In this document: positions 26,179-36,404 of the stretch, in pieces
Layout of the letters: every line of letters starts with the position of its first letter
Numbering within the stretch: position 1 is the first letter of the stretch
Assembly: GCF_003710865.1 (NCBI RefSeq)
Contig: NZ_RHHO01000035.1
Coordinates: forward strand, 1-62,972
DNA length: 62,972 bases
Direction: 5' to 3'
Source: Brevibacillus borstelensis
Lineage (GTDB): Bacteria; Bacillota; Bacilli; Brevibacillales; Brevibacillaceae
Made by a program: the position numbers and the translations under genes
The notes under the pieces: model-generated
What the model saw: the letters and a program-made list of their open reading frames with translations, nothing else
What the model was told of the DNA's origin: nothing
The model's database searches: none

Positions 26179-26742
26179 ATGCAAAAAGAAAACAGAAACG
26201 GAATATTTCTCATAACGGGAGTCATGGCTGCAGGAAAATCAACGATCGCACAAATGCTTGCGGAGAAATTCGAAAAGAGTGTCCACCTGCGGGGAGATGC
26301 GTTTCGGAAGATGATCGTCAACGGAAGAGAAGAAATGCTGCCGGAGACATCCCAAGAGTCCGTCCGGCAGCTCAGCCTGCGGCATGAAATAGCGGCTTCG
26401 ACCGCAGATCGATACTACCGTGCGGGATTTACCGTCGTTTTGCAAGATGTCATAATCGGTTCCTTCCTCGCTGAAACCGTGACGAGGATTCAAAGCAGGC
26501 CTTTGTATGTAATCGTTCTGGCTCCCCGTCCGGAAGCCGTAATGGAGAGGGAGAAGAGTCGCCCAAAAACAGGGTACGGACTTTGGACGGCAGACGAGCT
26601 TGATCGGCGCTTGCGGGAAGAGACACCCAAGATCGGTCTGTGGCTGGATACCACCAACCAAACCGCAGCGCAAACCCTCGATGAAATATGGGGGAGGGTG
26701 TGGGCCCAAGGAATCATCGAAGAAACAGACAGTCCATACTAG
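26179..26742 (+). CDS. P-loop kinase-like protein (AAA family ATPase/phosphotransferase)
   Basis: The 187-residue protein has a Walker A motif, GVMAAGKST (about residues 14-22), then HLRGDAFRKMI and VLQDVIIGSFL, the layout of small P-loop kinases related to gluconate kinase and chloramphenicol phosphotransferase-like proteins. The substrate is not evident. Ribosome site AAGGGGGATACAAG precedes ATG. The 214 bases before it (25965-26178) contain no supported gene. Confidence 0.8.
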   Translation: MQKENRNGIFLITGVMAAGKSTIAQMLAEKFEKSVHLRGDAFRKMIVNGREEMLPETSQESVRQLSLRHEIAASTADRYYRAGFTVVLQDVIIGSFLAETVTRIQSRPLYVIVLAPRPEAVMEREKSRPKTGYGLWTADELDRRLREETPKIGLWLDTTNQTAAQTLDEIWGRVWAQGIIEETDSPY

Positions 26743-26748
26743 CAGGAG

Positions 26749-26958
26749 TCATCCTCCCGCCCGCGGCGCGCTCTCGAATCCGATTTTTTTATGCGTCCCG
26801 TCACAGAAAGGCTTTTTCTCTGAATGACCGCAGCGGCAAAGTGAAAACGTGGAGCCTGCCTCAAACCGGCCGCCGAGCGCATCTATCAGGTCAACATTGC
26901 CGTTGACGCGGATGGAGCCGTTATCGTTGATTTTTATCGTGACTTTCTCGTTTTCCAG
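26749..26958 (-). CDS. CDGSH iron-sulfur domain protein, probable CTG start
   Basis: In a frame with no ATG, GTG or TTG start there is a complete 69-residue CDGSH protein. The iron-sulfur signature is C-R-C-G-H-S-E-K-K-P-F-C-D-G-T-H (residues 41-56), which supplies three Cys and one His ligand for a 2Fe-2S cluster. Bacterial homologues begin with a charged strand (ENEKVTIKI) just as here. The only plausible start is CTG 26958, six bases after AGGTGA; the codon before AAT is TGA, so the frame cannot extend. It may be a natural CTG start or an ATG changed to CTG. It lies head-to-tail after the zinc alcohol dehydrogenase and convergent with the P-loop kinase gene, 6 bases apart. Confidence 0.75.
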   Translation of the reverse strand: MENEKVTIKINDNGSIRVNGNVDLIDALGGRFEAGSTFSLCRCGHSEKKPFCDGTHKKIGFESAPRAGG

Positions 26959-27093
26959 ATTTCATCACCTCGGAAGGATGATCGTGAGTATTGTTCCGGC
27001 CAAGCTTGTCATCTCGGAATTTGTTTTCCGGTTTACACCAGCAGACCCTTTTTAAATAAAGGGATCGATCATAATCAGCCAGAGGAAATCCTC

Positions 27094-28230
27094 TTATGGC
27101 TTTAGTACGACTTTAATGCAGCCATCCGTCTTTGTGTCGAAGATCTCATAGCCGTGTTCTGCTTGATCCAGCGGCAAAACATGTGTCACGATGTCTCCGG
27201 GATCGACTTTTCCTTCCGCAATCAAGTTGTACAAATGCGGCATGTAGTGAATGATAGGGGCTTGTCCGGTTCTGAGATTCACATTCCGTTGAAAAATGTC
27301 GCCGAGCGGGAAAGCATTGTATCTCATCCCGTACACACCCGTAATCTGAATGGTGCCGCCTTTGCGAACAGCCTGGGTTGCGATGACGATGGCGCCCATG
27401 GCACCGCCTTGCAGCTTGAGACCTGTCGCTATCATTTCCAAAGGCGTCATTTTCCCGTCCATTCCTACACAGTCGATGACGACGTCCGCTCCGCCTTTGG
27501 TCATTTCCTTCAAATGATTGCCGATATTTTCTTCTGCCTCAAAGTTGACAATCTCGACTTGATTGGTTCGCTTGGCATGCTGCAAACGGTAGTCGATATA
27601 GTCAACGGCGATCACTCTTTTTGCCCCTTTGAGCCAGGCAAATTTTTGGGTAAGCAAACCTACTGGCCCGCATCCGAGAACGATTACCGTATCTCCCTTT
27701 TTCACGCCTGCATTGTCTACACTCCAGTAAGCTGTAGCCATGGCATCGGACATCAACACGAGTTTCTCATCTTCAATCTCGCAGTCATCCGGGATGCGAA
27801 AAGGGACAAAATTGGCGTAGGGGACACGCAAGAACTCTGCTTGTCCACCTGCATACCCGCCGGCCGTTTCCGAATAGCCGAAAAATGCGCCCGTTTCGCC
27901 GTGAGGGTTGGAATTGTCGCATTGACTTTCCAACTGGTTTTTGCAATAGAAGCATTCGCCGCAGCTGATATTAAAAGGGATAATCACACGGTCGCCCTTT
28001 TTAACCTTGATGACATTCGGACCCGCTTCCTCGACAATCCCCATTGGTTCGTGACCGATGATAAAGTCCTCGGGCATGTTGGGTATCATGCCGTGAATCA
28101 AATGCAAATCAGAGCCGCAGATTGCAGTGGATGTCAGCCTGACAATGATATCGTCCGGCTTTTCAATTTTAGGATCGTTGACCTCTTTTACCTTGACATC
28201 TTTGAACCCTTGATACGTAACAGCTTTCAT
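27094..28230 (-). CDS. zinc-dependent alcohol/formaldehyde dehydrogenase-like protein
   Basis: The 378-residue medium-chain dehydrogenase keeps the catalytic zinc site (CGSDLHLIHG at 38-47; GHEPMGIVEEAG), four structural-zinc cysteines in CGECFYCKNQLESQC, and a Rossmann motif (VLGCGPVGLLTQ). Length and sequence match the glutathione-independent formaldehyde dehydrogenase subgroup, which acts on alcohols or aldehydes with NAD+. The ribosome site GGGAGGTGA is well placed. The gap to the CDGSH gene (26959-27093) has no gene I can support. Confidence 0.9.
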   Translation of the reverse strand: MKAVTYQGFKDVKVKEVNDPKIEKPDDIIVRLTSTAICGSDLHLIHGMIPNMPEDFIIGHEPMGIVEEAGPNVIKVKKGDRVIIPFNISCGECFYCKNQLESQCDNSNPHGETGAFFGYSETAGGYAGGQAEFLRVPYANFVPFRIPDDCEIEDEKLVLMSDAMATAYWSVDNAGVKKGDTVIVLGCGPVGLLTQKFAWLKGAKRVIAVDYIDYRLQHAKRTNQVEIVNFEAEENIGNHLKEMTKGGADVVIDCVGMDGKMTPLEMIATGLKLQGGAMGAIVIATQAVRKGGTIQITGVYGMRYNAFPLGDIFQRNVNLRTGQAPIIHYMPHLYNLIAEGKVDPGDIVTHVLPLDQAEHGYEIFDTKTDGCIKVVLKP

Positions 28231-28349
28231 GATTCACCTCCCGTGTGTATTATCCCCTGACGGAATGGCGCTATTCCCATTGGCTATCCAACAAACGCTT
28301 GTGATATAATCGTGCAATATGAAATGACATTAGGATCACGGAGGAATTC

Positions 28350-28826
28350 ATGCTTACTTTTGAAGAAAAACTGGCGATTATCGAATCGTTTCCGCAATTA
28401 CATAAGAAACCGGTGTCGCTTGGCCGTTTCAACTTTCATTTCGAAGAGAGTCTCCATGACAAGAAAATCGTCGTGCAAAACCTGCATCCGAACGGCAATG
28501 GCTTTGTATATGCCGGACATTTGCCCAAAAAAGCGACAGATCCAAAGGGCATGGTGAACATTCGCGATTATTCTGCGGATGAACTGCGAGCCATTATTCA
28601 AGCTTCAATCGATTACTTGTCCCGTAAACCAGAGCCAAAAGCAAGCACAGATGCAGCTCAGGAACAGACGCGCGAAACTTGGGTGGGTCCAAACGGGCAG
28701 ACCCTGCAGCTCGTACAGGAAGATGAGCTATGGAATGTTTATGCAGGTCCAAACCTGGAGGAGGCCTTCGAGTCGCATAAAGAGGCGAAACGGTATTTGT
28801 TAGAAGAAGGCTTTAAACTGCAATAG
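28350..28826 (+). CDS. conserved hypothetical protein
   Basis: The 158-residue protein has two parts: an N-terminal domain (residues 1-90: LTFEEKLAIIESFPQL, NLHPNGNGFVYAGHLP) and a C-terminal module (about 110-158: ETWVGPNGQTLQLVQEDE, AGPNLEEAFESHKEAKRYL) linked by a Pro/Ala/Glu-rich stretch. No catalytic motif is visible. It starts after CACGGAGGAATTC and is followed by a strong terminator. Confidence 0.75.
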   Translation: MLTFEEKLAIIESFPQLHKKPVSLGRFNFHFEESLHDKKIVVQNLHPNGNGFVYAGHLPKKATDPKGMVNIRDYSADELRAIIQASIDYLSRKPEPKASTDAAQEQTRETWVGPNGQTLQLVQEDELWNVYAGPNLEEAFESHKEAKRYLLEEGFKLQ

Positions 28827-28849
28827 CTCACAACAGAAGATCGACCATA

Positions 28850-28889
28850 AAAACGCTGTTTCCACCTGGAAAACAGCGTTTTCTTTTTG
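28850..28889 (+). terminator. Rho-independent terminator
   Basis: AAAACGCTGTTTTC and GAAAACAGCGTTTT-like arms (28850-28882) are followed by a T-rich tail. The stretch 28890-29224 has one unsupported 64-codon ORF without a ribosome site and nothing else. Confidence 0.85.
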
Positions 28890-29224
28890 CATATTTTTGC
28901 TTGGTAACAGTCAAATCAACTGCATCCTTACGCCGAGTAGGTATGACGGGACCACCGTTGGAATTGAGACAGCATGAGATTGATCATTAGGAGCTATAGG
29001 GACAAACGAGCTTACTTGACAGTCGGCTGCTTTCTTGTGTATTCGGAAAAACGGGCAATGCATTCCCCGCTAGATACACCTCCACATTCACGGAATCGGT
29101 TTATGAAAGATTGCCATCCTGCAGATAAAACGAAGCAGCGAAAGTCCGGCGGAAAGAAGATCATCTGAGCAAGCAGTCAATAGAGGAAAGATCCTGGCTC
29201 ATTTCTGCTCACTTGAAAAATCAA

Positions 29225-29254
29225 TTGTACATCCCTATTTCCTCCCCGTATAAT
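29225..29254 (+). promoter_or_regulatory. sigma-A-like promoter of the PHP gene
   Basis: TTGTAC (29225-29230), an 18-base spacer and TATAAT (29249-29254) form a good promoter. The roughly 95-base leader that follows is A/C-rich and unstructured. Confidence 0.65.
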
Positions 29255-29357
29255 AGTCACCAACAGACAAAAGCAACACAATCCAACAAAGAATAAGAAA
29301 ACACACAAACCAACAAGTGAATTACTGTGGCGAACAAAAGCGGGAGGGGAAAATGCC

Positions 29358-30356
29358 ATGTACGTAGACTATCATGTCCATTTGGAGGAGGGGCCGTACT
29401 CCCTTCGTTGGTGGACCCGGACGGCAGAGGCTTTGCTTTCATTTCGTCAAACGGCTGGCCAAAAACATGCGCTGGAATGGATGGAAGATCTGTCGGACCA
29501 GATGAACAGGCGAATCAAGCAAGGAGCCTACTCGCGTGTATGGCTCGACTTGTACCGTAAGCGGGCCAAAGAATTGGGTCTCTCACACGTTGGAATCGTG
29601 GATCATCTCTACCGCTTCAAGGAATTCAAGCCCTACTTTGAAGCAAACATAAATCTCGGAGACGATGAGCTGGGACGCATGCAGAAGCTTTGGCTGGATC
29701 AGGTCTGCTGCACCTCAATCGATGCGTTCGTCTCCTTTATTCAGGAGCAAAAACCGATCTGGGAGTCCGACGGCATCGATTTGCGGCTAGGCATTGAAGC
29801 GGACTATTTTTCCGGCGGAGAAGCTGTGCTTGCCCCATTGATTAGGCAATATCCCTGGGATCATGTCATCGGCTCTGTCCATTTTGTCGGCGGCTGGGGG
29901 TTTGACAATCCGGATACACAGTCACGGTTTGCGGAGACAGACTTGAGGCTGCTTTATCGCGATGTGTTTCAGACAGTGGAGGAGGCGATCTCATCCGGAC
30001 TGTTCGACATCATCGCGCATTTGGACAATCTCAAGGTATTTGGCCACCGGCCGGAAGAAGAGCAGCTTCTCCCGTACTATCAGCGCATTGCCCAACTGCT
30101 GCGGCAGCACGATACAGCCACAGAGATCAACACGGGTCTGTTCTATCGCTACCCCGTAAAAGAAATGTGCCCGAGCCCGAGCTTTCTGCGAGTTTTGCGT
30201 GAGCAGGGCGTTCCGATCACAACATCCTCTGACGCCCATTTCCCCGACCATTTGGGCAGCTTTTTGCCAGAAGCCCGCAAAGCGCTGAAAGCGGCAGGGT
30301 ACACGGAGATCGTCACATTTGAAAAACGCGTCCGCCGTGAGGCAGCACTTCAGTAA
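29358..30356 (+). CDS. PHP-domain phosphoesterase (histidinol-phosphatase-like)
   Basis: The 332-residue protein has PHP metal motifs in order: DYHVHLEEG (residues 4-12), GIVDHLYR, GIEADY, GSVHFVGGW and a late DAHFPDHLGS. These bind the three-metal centre used by histidinol phosphatases and other PHP phosphoesterases. It is longer than typical HisK/HisJ (about 270 residues) because of an insertion after the first motif (residues 12-70). No his gene is nearby. It sits just upstream of a phosphonate operon with its own promoter and terminator, so a role in phosphorus metabolism is possible but unproven. Confidence 0.8.
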   Translation: MYVDYHVHLEEGPYSLRWWTRTAEALLSFRQTAGQKHALEWMEDLSDQMNRRIKQGAYSRVWLDLYRKRAKELGLSHVGIVDHLYRFKEFKPYFEANINLGDDELGRMQKLWLDQVCCTSIDAFVSFIQEQKPIWESDGIDLRLGIEADYFSGGEAVLAPLIRQYPWDHVIGSVHFVGGWGFDNPDTQSRFAETDLRLLYRDVFQTVEEAISSGLFDIIAHLDNLKVFGHRPEEEQLLPYYQRIAQLLRQHDTATEINTGLFYRYPVKEMCPSPSFLRVLREQGVPITTSSDAHFPDHLGSFLPEARKALKAAGYTEIVTFEKRVRREAALQ

Positions 30357-30404
30357 CAAGAAGTACCGCAATCACACATACAGAGGAATCATTTCAAGTG
30401 TAAG

Positions 30405-30440
30405 AAAAGAGTGGAGCAAAGGAGCTCGGCTCTTTTTTTA
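30405..30440 (+). terminator. terminator after the PHP gene
   Basis: AAAGAG and CTCTTT arms, with inner GGAGC/GCTC pairing, precede a long T-run (TCTTTTTTT). It is weaker than the other terminators in the window but well placed. Confidence 0.6.
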
Positions 30441-30451
30441 TAAAAAAACAT

Positions 30452-30481
30452 TTGAAATATTCAGTCAATTCACTATATAAT
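30452..30481 (+). promoter_or_regulatory. promoter of the AEP (phosphonate) operon
   Basis: TTGAAA (30452-30457), an 18-base spacer and TATAAT (30476-30481) precede phnS2 by about 120 bases. The leader is A-rich. No PhoB-like repeat is evident. Confidence 0.65.
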
Positions 30482-30600
30482 AAAAACGAAAAACAACTAA
30501 AAAACGGGAAAACAAATCAATTTATGTGTAATTGGTCTTGTCTTAACCGATGCAGATTGGAAGGGGAGCCAGGAGAGGGAACAAAGGGGAGGGATTTGGG

Positions 30601-31659
30601 ATGAAAAAATGGTATAGCGCATTTTTGGCTGGTGTTCTGCTGTTATCGGTTCTCGCAGGTTGCGGACAATCCTCCAGTCCGGCTGCCGGGGGCAAGGGGG
30701 GCTCATCTGAGCTTACCGTTTACACTGCACTTGAAGACGACCAGCTAAAAGCCTACGTGGACGCCTTCAAAAAAGCACACCCGGAGATCAAGCTAAATAT
30801 CGTCAGGGATTCTACCGGGGTCATTGTAGCCAAGCTGATTGCGGAGAAAGACAATCCGCAAGCGGATGTGGTGTGGGGTACAGCTGCGACTGAGCTTTTG
30901 GGAGCAGAATTCCAAGGCGTACTGGAACCGTATTCGCCAAAAGGCATTGAGCGGATATTGCCGGAATTTAGAGATTCGAAAGAGCCGGCGCACTGGGGCG
31001 GCATCGATGCCTTTGAGACCGCCTTTGTCGTCAATACCAAGGAACTGGAAAAACACAATCTGCCCATCCCAAAAACATATCGTGATCTGATCAAACCAGA
31101 GTACAAAGGGATGATCGTCATGCCCAACCCGTCCTCTTCGGGCACCGGATTCTTTACGGTCTCAGCCTGGATCCAGCTCTGGGGAGAGGAAGAAGCCTGG
31201 AAGTACATGGACAAATTGCACGAAAACATCGCCCTCTATACACATTCCGGGTCCAAGCCCGCGAAGATGGCTGCAGCCGGTGAATATCCGATCGGGATCT
31301 CTTTCGGTTACCGGGGCATTACCGAAAAGAAAAAAGGGGCTCCGCTTGAAGTCGTCTTCCCCGAAGAAGGCGCTGGCTGGGATGTAGAGGCCAACGCCCT
31401 CGTCAAAAAGAAACAGATCAAGCCGGAAGCCAAGCTGTTTCTCGACTGGGCCATTACGGATGAAGCCATGAAGGAATACAATAAAAACTTTGCCATCATT
31501 ACGCTTAGCAGCGCTGGCGGGACGATTCCGGAGGGCTATACGAAAGATCCCAAATCACAGCTCATCCAGAACGATTTAAGCAAAGTGGCCAAAGAACGGC
31601 CAAAGATCCTGGCAGAGTGGGATAAACGATTCAGCACAAAGAGCGAGCCGAAAAACTAA
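30601..31659 (+). CDS. phnS2: 2-aminoethylphosphonate ABC transporter, substrate-binding lipoprotein
   Basis: The 352-residue protein has a lipoprotein signal ending LSVLAGC, then a periplasmic-type binding fold ([33 protein letters not shown]; the aromatic-rich [10 protein letters not shown]). The AEP binding-protein type is assigned from fold and operon context. ATG 30601 follows GGGGAGGG; the frame is open further upstream without a lipoprotein signal. It is the first gene of phnS2-T2-U2-X-W. Confidence 0.85.
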   Translation: MKKWYSAFLAGVLLLSVLAGCGQSSSPAAGGKGGSSELTVYTALEDDQLKAYVDAFKKAHPEIKLNIVRDSTGVIVAKLIAEKDNPQADVVWGTAATELLGAEFQGVLEPYSPKGIERILPEFRDSKEPAHWGGIDAFETAFVVNTKELEKHNLPIPKTYRDLIKPEYKGMIVMPNPSSSGTGFFTVSAWIQLWGEEEAWKYMDKLHENIALYTHSGSKPAKMAAAGEYPIGISFGYRGITEKKKGAPLEVVFPEEGAGWDVEANALVKKKQIKPEAKLFLDWAITDEAMKEYNKNFAIITLSSAGGTIPEGYTKDPKSQLIQNDLSKVAKERPKILAEWDKRFSTKSEPKN

Positions 31660-31714
31660 CGCTATTCGTGGTTGCAAGCTTCGAATCCAGTGAAATGGAG
31701 GAAGGGAGGAACGT

Positions 31715-32779
31715 ATGGCAAATCCATATCTTTCCATCAAGGGAATCAGGAAAACGTTCGGCAAGTTTGTAGCGCTCACGTCCATCGACATCGACATCAA
31801 AAAGAACGAGTTTATCTGCCTGCTCGGACCAAGCGGATGCGGGAAAACCACACTGCTCCGTATTTTGGCAGGGTTGGAGCAGCCAACGGATGGCCGGATA
31901 TTCGTAGGTGGCCGAGACATTACAGCCCTCCCCCCGGCAAAGCGCAACTTTGGCATGATGTTTCAGTCATACGCCCTGTTTCCCAACCTGACGGCGGCTC
32001 AAAATATCGCCTATGGACTTCAGGCCAAAAAGCTTTCCAAAAAAGAAGTGCAGGAAAAAGTGCAGGAAGTATTGGCGCTGATCGATCTGGAGCATATTCG
32101 CGACAAGTATCCCTCCCAACTGTCCGGTGGCCAGCAGCAGCGTGTCGCTTTGGCCCGGGCCATCGCCCTGTCCCCGGACTTTCTGCTCCTGGATGAGCCG
32201 CTTTCGGCTTTGGATGCCAAAGTTCGCCTCAAATTGCGCCGGGAACTGAGGAATCTGCATGAAAAAATCGGCATTACGACGATCATGGTGACGCATGATC
32301 AGGAAGAAGCGTTGACGATGGCTGACCGGATCGTCGTGATGAACAACGCGGAAGTGGTTCAGGTAGGAACTCCCCAGGAGGTATATCAAAAGCCGAACAG
32401 CCCGTTCGTTGCGGATTTCGTAGGAGCCATCAACTTTTTGGAACCGTCCGTTTTTTCCGGTCATGCAAAAGGAGAGGACCGCCTTCTGGCCATTCGCCCG
32501 GAAAACATTCACCTGATGGAACCCGAAGCGGAGTACAGCCAGAAGGCCATCGTCCAAGACATGGAATTTCGCGGCTCCTTTTACCGTGTCACACTGCAGC
32601 TCACAAGCGAGCAGGACGGCATTCTTCCCCACCTCGTCACGATGGACCTTCCTGTGGGCCAAACACACCGTTTGGGGCTCAGCCGGGATAAGCGGGTCGC
32701 TTTTGAAATGCCGATCGAAAGTCTGATCTCGTTTGATCAGGCAGCCGTGGCGAAAAAGACGGGGAGTGACCAGCGATGA
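31715..32779 (+). CDS. phnT2: 2-aminoethylphosphonate ABC transporter, ATP-binding protein
   Basis: The 354-residue ATPase has Walker A GPSGCGKTTLLR, the signature LSGGQQQRVALARA and Walker B FLLLDEPLSALDAKVR, and a C-terminal TOBE-like regulatory segment. It energises uptake through PhnU2. It overlaps phnU2 by 4 bases (ATGA), so translation is coupled. The ribosome site GGAAGGGAGG is strong. Confidence 0.9.
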   Translation: MANPYLSIKGIRKTFGKFVALTSIDIDIKKNEFICLLGPSGCGKTTLLRILAGLEQPTDGRIFVGGRDITALPPAKRNFGMMFQSYALFPNLTAAQNIAYGLQAKKLSKKEVQEKVQEVLALIDLEHIRDKYPSQLSGGQQQRVALARAIALSPDFLLLDEPLSALDAKVRLKLRRELRNLHEKIGITTIMVTHDQEEALTMADRIVVMNNAEVVQVGTPQEVYQKPNSPFVADFVGAINFLEPSVFSGHAKGEDRLLAIRPENIHLMEPEAEYSQKAIVQDMEFRGSFYRVTLQLTSEQDGILPHLVTMDLPVGQTHRLGLSRDKRVAFEMPIESLISFDQAAVAKKTGSDQR

Positions 32780-34476
32780 GCACAAGAACCGTCCGCCAGA
32801 AGATGGGCAGGGATGAGTTGATTCAGAAAATTCTGATCACAGGCATCGTGATCGTCCTGTTCATCAGCGTCCTGATGCCGCTGGGCGATTTGTTCAGCCG
32901 AGCATTTCTCGATGAGAGCGGCCAATACATCGGCTTCTCCAACTTTGTCCATTACTTTGCCACACCTGCTCTTGTCCAGTCGTTTACCAACACCTTGTAC
33001 GTGTCCGGGATCACGACGATCATTTCTGTGGCTATGGCTTTTCTGTACGCATTTGCCCTGACGCGGACTGACATGAGAGGCAAGACATTTTTTCGCTATG
33101 CCGCGATGCTGCCGCTGTTTGCTCCGACGATGATGCACGGGATCGCACTTACCTATCTGTTTGGCAACCAGGGAATTCTCACGACGGGATTTTTCGGACT
33201 CTTGCCCGGCTTTGAGATGGAGCTGTACGGACCGCTCGGGATTATTATCTCGGAAGTAATCTATACGTTTCCGCAGGCCTACCTGATCATGGCCGTTTCG
33301 CTGGCATTTGCCGACTACAATTTGTACGAGGCGGCGGAGACGATGGGGGCGAGCCGTCTCCGCCAGTTTTTAACGGTGACCCTGCCGAATGTCAAGTACG
33401 GTCTGGTCAGTGCGATATTCGTCTGTTTTACCTTGAGCTTTACCGACTTCGGCGCTCCGAAAGTGGTGGGCGGTCAATTCAACGTGCTGGCCACGGACAT
33501 CTACAAGCAGGTGATTGGCCAACAAAATACGACGATGGGGGCCACTGTGGGGATTATCCTGATCTTGCCTGCGATTCTCGCATTTATCGTCGACCGGATC
33601 GTGGAGAGGAAGCAAAACTCAGCCGTCACAGCCAAGTCCACGCCGTACAAGATTACACCGAGAAGGTGGCGGGATCATGCTTTCTTTGCCTACTGCTCAC
33701 TGATTACAGCTTCGATCTTCATCATGCTCGGTACGGTCGTCTTCGCTTCGCTTGTAAAGGTCTGGCCCTATGATCTGAGCATGACGCTTACCCACTTCGA
33801 CTTTACAAAAGTAGCAGGGGAGGGAATGCAGCCATTTTGGAACAGCTTGCTCGTCGCCTTCTACAGTGCGGTGGCGGGAACGGTGATCACCTTTGTCAAC
33901 GCTTATATCATCGAGAAAACGCGGTTTCTCAAGGGGATGCGCCAGGTAGGGTACTTTCTCTCCATCCTGCCGCTCGCCCTGCCCGGGCTGGTGATCGGGC
34001 TTGCGTACATTTTCTTCTTCAACCATCCTGACAACCCGTTGAACTGGATTTACGGCACTGTGCTCATCCTCGTAATCGCGAATATCGTCCACTTCTACGC
34101 GGTTCCGTTCATCACGGCGACGACTGCGCTGAAAAAGCTGGACAAGGAATTTGAACTCGCATCCGAATCGATGGGCGTGCCATTCTATATCACTTTTTTG
34201 CGGGTGACAGTCCCCATGTCGCTGCCAGCCATTTTGGAGATTGCCGTCTACTACTTCATCAACTCCATGGTTACTATTTCTGCCGTCGTCTTTCTCTACT
34301 CCGCCGACTTCAAGCTGGCTTCCGTCTCCATTGTCAACATGGATGACGCCGGTGATGTTGCCGCAGCGGCTGCGATGTCCGTCTTGATCGTGGCGACCAA
34401 CATCGTCGTCCGGATCGTCTACGAAATCGGCACCCGAAAGGTGAGAAAGAAAACGGAGGCATGGCAAAAAAGATAA
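32776..34476 (+). CDS. phnU2: 2-aminoethylphosphonate ABC transporter, fused permease
   Basis: The 566-residue protein contains two permease halves, each with the ABC EAA loop: YEAAETMGASRLRQF in the first half and FELASESMGVPFYI in the second. About twelve helices are expected. One fused permease replaces the usual pair. Substrate assignment rests on its operon partners. The last residues are basic. Confidence 0.88.
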   Translation: MSTRTVRQKMGRDELIQKILITGIVIVLFISVLMPLGDLFSRAFLDESGQYIGFSNFVHYFATPALVQSFTNTLYVSGITTIISVAMAFLYAFALTRTDMRGKTFFRYAAMLPLFAPTMMHGIALTYLFGNQGILTTGFFGLLPGFEMELYGPLGIIISEVIYTFPQAYLIMAVSLAFADYNLYEAAETMGASRLRQFLTVTLPNVKYGLVSAIFVCFTLSFTDFGAPKVVGGQFNVLATDIYKQVIGQQNTTMGATVGIILILPAILAFIVDRIVERKQNSAVTAKSTPYKITPRRWRDHAFFAYCSLITASIFIMLGTVVFASLVKVWPYDLSMTLTHFDFTKVAGEGMQPFWNSLLVAFYSAVAGTVITFVNAYIIEKTRFLKGMRQVGYFLSILPLALPGLVIGLAYIFFFNHPDNPLNWIYGTVLILVIANIVHFYAVPFITATTALKKLDKEFELASESMGVPFYITFLRVTVPMSLPAILEIAVYYFINSMVTISAVVFLYSADFKLASVSIVNMDDAGDVAAAAAMSVLIVATNIVVRIVYEIGTRKVRKKTEAWQKR

Positions 34477-34492
34477 AGGTGGGAGAGAGGAA

Positions 34493-35287
34493 ATGATTCA
34501 AGCAGTAATTTTTGACTGGGCTGGAACTACGGTTGACTACGGATGTTTTGCGCCACTGGACGTCTTTCTGGAGGTGTTCAAAAAGAAGGGAATCGAGGTG
34601 ACGCATGAAGAGGCGCGGGAGCCGATGGGCATGCTCAAGTGGGACCACATCAACACGATGTGCCAGATGGAGCGGATTGCGGGCTTATGGAAAGAGATGT
34701 ACGGCAGATACCCGGAGAAAAAGGATGTCGACATGCTTTACGCCGATTTCGAACCGATGCTTTTCTCCATCCTGAGAAACTACACGACGCCGATCCCCGG
34801 TGTGCTGGAGCTGGTGGACCGCTTGCGGCAGGCAGGCATCAAAATCGGTTCAACTACAGGCTATACCGCAGAAATGATGGCCATCGTCGCGCCGGAAGCG
34901 AAAAAACGCGGATACGCGCCCGATTCCTTGGTCACGCCCACCGAAATGCCTGCGGGGCGGCCATACCCGTGGATGTGCTATCAAAATGCGATCAACCTCG
35001 GCGTGTTTCCGATGAAGCACGTGATCAAGGTAGGCGATACGACCAGTGACATCAGGGAGGCAGTCAATGCCGGCGCCTGGGCAGTCGGAGTTATCAAAGG
35101 AAGCAGTGAACTCGGAATGACGGAGAGGGAAGTCCTGGAGTGCGACCCCGATCTTTTGGCAGACAGGATGGAAGCCGTAGCCAAGCGTTTCAAGGAGGCC
35201 GGAGCCGATTACGTCATAGACAGCATCGGCGAGCTGGATACGCTGATTCCCAAAATCAATCTGCGCCTTGCGCAAAAGGAGAGATGA
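34493..35287 (+). CDS. phnX: phosphonoacetaldehyde hydrolase (phosphonatase)
   Basis: The 264-residue HAD protein has the nucleophile motif [10 protein letters not shown] (Asp8), the catalytic Lys region ([11 protein letters not shown], about Lys48-type), and motifs STTGYT and KVGDTTSDI. PhnX splits phosphonoacetaldehyde into acetaldehyde and phosphate using a Schiff-base lysine. Length matches the family. It is encoded between the transporter and PhnW, so the operon imports and degrades AEP. Confidence 0.93.
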   Translation: MIQAVIFDWAGTTVDYGCFAPLDVFLEVFKKKGIEVTHEEAREPMGMLKWDHINTMCQMERIAGLWKEMYGRYPEKKDVDMLYADFEPMLFSILRNYTTPIPGVLELVDRLRQAGIKIGSTTGYTAEMMAIVAPEAKKRGYAPDSLVTPTEMPAGRPYPWMCYQNAINLGVFPMKHVIKVGDTTSDIREAVNAGAWAVGVIKGSSELGMTEREVLECDPDLLADRMEAVAKRFKEAGADYVIDSIGELDTLIPKINLRLAQKER

Positions 35288-35289
35288 CC

Positions 35290-36402
35290 ATGAAGATCAC
35301 TCAGTTGCCGGATAACCCGTATCTGCTGCTCACACCGGGACCGCTTTCCACGTCAAAAGGAGTAAAGGCCGCGATGCTGCGGGACTGGTGCACATGGGAT
35401 GACGAATACAACGATCTGGTGCAGGAAATCAGGCGAAAGCTGGTGAGACTGGCTGGCAATAACCACGACGACTACACGTCTGTGCTGATGCAGGGGAGCG
35501 GAACATTTTCCGTGGAAGCGGTCATCGGTTCCGCCGTCCCGGACGATGGCAAGCTGCTCATATTGACCAACGGCGCATACGGAAACAGGATCGTCCAGAT
35601 TGCCCGGGTGCTCAAGGTCAACACGCTGGTGATCGATTTTGGCGAAGTGTCGCAGACGCAGCCCGAGAAGCTGCAGGAAGTGCTGGAGGGCGATCCGGAG
35701 ATTACGCACGTAGCCGTCGTTCATTGCGAGACGACGACCGGGATGCTCAACCCGATCGCTGAAGTGGGCAAGATCGCAAAAGCATTCGGCAAGGTGCTCA
35801 TTGTGGACGCCATGAGCAGCTTTGGCGGGGTTGAGATTGATGCCGCTGAACTGGAAATCGACTTTTTGATCTCAAGCGCCAACAAGTGCATCCAGGGAGT
35901 GCCTGGCTTTGGTTTTATCCTCGCGAAGACGGAGGAATTGAAAAAATGCAAAGGGCGGGCCCGTTCCCTTTCGCTTGACCTGTACGATCAGTGGGAGACC
36001 ATGGAAACGTACAATGGCAAGTGGCGGTATACATCTCCGACGCATGTGGTCCGCGCCTTTTACCAGGCCATGCTGGAGCTGGAGGAGGAAGGTGGCGTAA
36101 AAGCGCGGGAGATCCGGTACAGGGAAAACCAACGCACATTGGTTGATGGAATGGAGCAGATCGGCTTTCGGACACTTTTGCCAAGATCAAGCCAGTCGCC
36201 GATCATTACCTCCTTTTACTATCCGGAGAGCGCAGCGTTTACCTTTCACGGCTTTTATGAGCGCTTGAAAAAGGAAGGCTTTGTGATTTATCCAGGAAAA
36301 ATTTCGTTGGCAGACACATTCCGCATCGGCAATATTGGCGAGGTGTATCCGCATGACATGAAGCGGCTGGTAGAAGCGATCGATAAAAACCGATTTTGGT
36401 AA
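35290..36402 (+). CDS. phnW: 2-aminoethylphosphonate:pyruvate transaminase
   Basis: The 370-residue PLP enzyme has the family start ([18 protein letters not shown]), the aminotransferase class V core ([14 protein letters not shown], then [10 protein letters not shown]) and the PLP lysine in [12 protein letters not shown]. PhnW transfers the amino group of AEP to pyruvate, giving phosphonoacetaldehyde and alanine. ATG 35290, eight bases after AAGGAG, is preferred over ATG 35284, which is only two bases after it. It is the last gene of the operon before a terminator. Confidence 0.93.
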   Translation: MKITQLPDNPYLLLTPGPLSTSKGVKAAMLRDWCTWDDEYNDLVQEIRRKLVRLAGNNHDDYTSVLMQGSGTFSVEAVIGSAVPDDGKLLILTNGAYGNRIVQIARVLKVNTLVIDFGEVSQTQPEKLQEVLEGDPEITHVAVVHCETTTGMLNPIAEVGKIAKAFGKVLIVDAMSSFGGVEIDAAELEIDFLISSANKCIQGVPGFGFILAKTEELKKCKGRARSLSLDLYDQWETMETYNGKWRYTSPTHVVRAFYQAMLELEEEGGVKAREIRYRENQRTLVDGMEQIGFRTLLPRSSQSPIITSFYYPESAAFTFHGFYERLKKEGFVIYPGKISLADTFRIGNIGEVYPHDMKRLVEAIDKNRFW

Positions 36403-36404
36403 CA

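Noticed and set aside
28974..29168. A 64-codon ORF between the terminator and the PHP gene
   Set aside because: No ribosome site and no recognised sequence.
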